Under the pieces are notes generated by a model that saw nothing but the letters and a program-made list of their open reading frames with translations, had not been told where the DNA came from and ran no database searches. A program made the position numbers and the translations under genes. A stretch of 20,084 nt of DNA from Coriobacteriales bacterium (lineage in GTDB: Bacteria; Actinomycetota; Coriobacteriia; Coriobacteriales; UBA8131): positions 1 to 20,084 of the forward strand of contig JAITEK010000004.1 in NCBI GenBank assembly GCA_031282085.1, written 5' to 3'. This document shows, piece after piece, positions 19,977 to 20,084 of this stretch (the first letter of the stretch is position 1; each line of letters starts with the position of its first letter).

Positions 19977-20084
19977 TCATTTCAATAATTCAATGTCTTC
20001 GATATATGTAAAATGCTTATCGAACGTGGCGACTGGCAACCCATGCTCGCGAGCAGTTGCGGCAATCCAGATGTCGTTATCAGG
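19977..20084 (-). CDS. PIN-domain protein (VapC-like toxin), 3' end only
   Basis: The last 35 codons of a minus-strand gene enter from the right edge; the stop TGA is at 19977-19979. The sequence P-D-N-D-I-W-I-A-A-T-A-R-E-H-G-L-P-V-A-T-F-D-K-H-F fits the C-terminal half of PIN domains. N-D-I-W-I-A-A carries one conserved acidic residue and T-F-D-K-H-F the other. VapC proteins are ribonucleases neutralised by a VapB antitoxin, usually encoded just upstream, which here would lie outside the window. With so little sequence, a non-toxin PIN protein remains possible. Confidence 0.75.
   Translation of the reverse strand, partial: PDNDIWIAATAREHGLPVATFDKHFTYIEDIELLK

Noticed and set aside
1..20084. 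CRISPR array, insertion sequence, phage or conjugative genes
   Set aside because: I saw no regularly spaced repeats, transposase or integrase domains, or terminal inverted repeats with target duplication anywhere in the window.

Overview
The window looks like chromosomal DNA from a high-GC actinobacterium, most likely of the class Coriobacteriia (anaerobic gut or oral lineage). This is an inference from gene content: a secretin-free Tad/Flp pilus operon, a small 2[4Fe-4S] ferredoxin, NikR, and hydrogenase (hyp) maturation genes. No rRNA or other taxonomic marker is present.

Region 1 (about 1 to 11,033, all minus strand) is one long, tightly packed tad operon read from right to left. Its order is cpaB/rcpC-like, tadZ/cpaE, tadA, tadB, tadC, flp, a membrane-anchored hypothetical protein, a second small prepilin, tadE, a 728-residue TadG-like protein, a second TadE-like pseudopilin, another membrane-anchored hypothetical protein, a DUF192 protein and a zinc-ribbon/FHA protein. 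Genes overlap or abut, and several starts are GTG codons fixed by strong ribosome binding sites. Beyond the operon lies tRNA-Val(TAC) with its own likely promoter. No prepilin peptidase gene is visible, so it is presumably elsewhere. The leader of the second prepilin contains an in-frame cluster of short palindromes that looks like an inserted repeat.

Region 2 (11,034 to 12,382) holds a 360-base non-coding stretch upstream of the tad operon, a divergent hypothetical gene, and a convergent ferredoxin gene.

Region 3 (12,383 to 18,563, plus strand) runs trxA, a small helical protein, nikR, hypF, hypC, hypD, hypE. HypF, C, D and E build and deliver the Fe(CN)2CO group of [NiFe] hydrogenases, and NikR senses nickel. 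The nickel-insertion genes hypA and hypB and the hydrogenase structural genes are not in the window.

Region 4 (18,571 to 20,084) has a HAD-family hydrolase converging on hypE. It is followed by a compact, apparently undescribed transcription unit: a possible promoter, a leader of about 150 nt rich in hairpins and G-runs, a perfect Shine-Dalgarno site, a 19-codon ORF for an amphipathic peptide, and a very strong intrinsic terminator. At the right edge is the 3' end of a PIN-domain (VapC-like) gene on the minus strand. The 19-residue peptide unit is the best candidate for something new.
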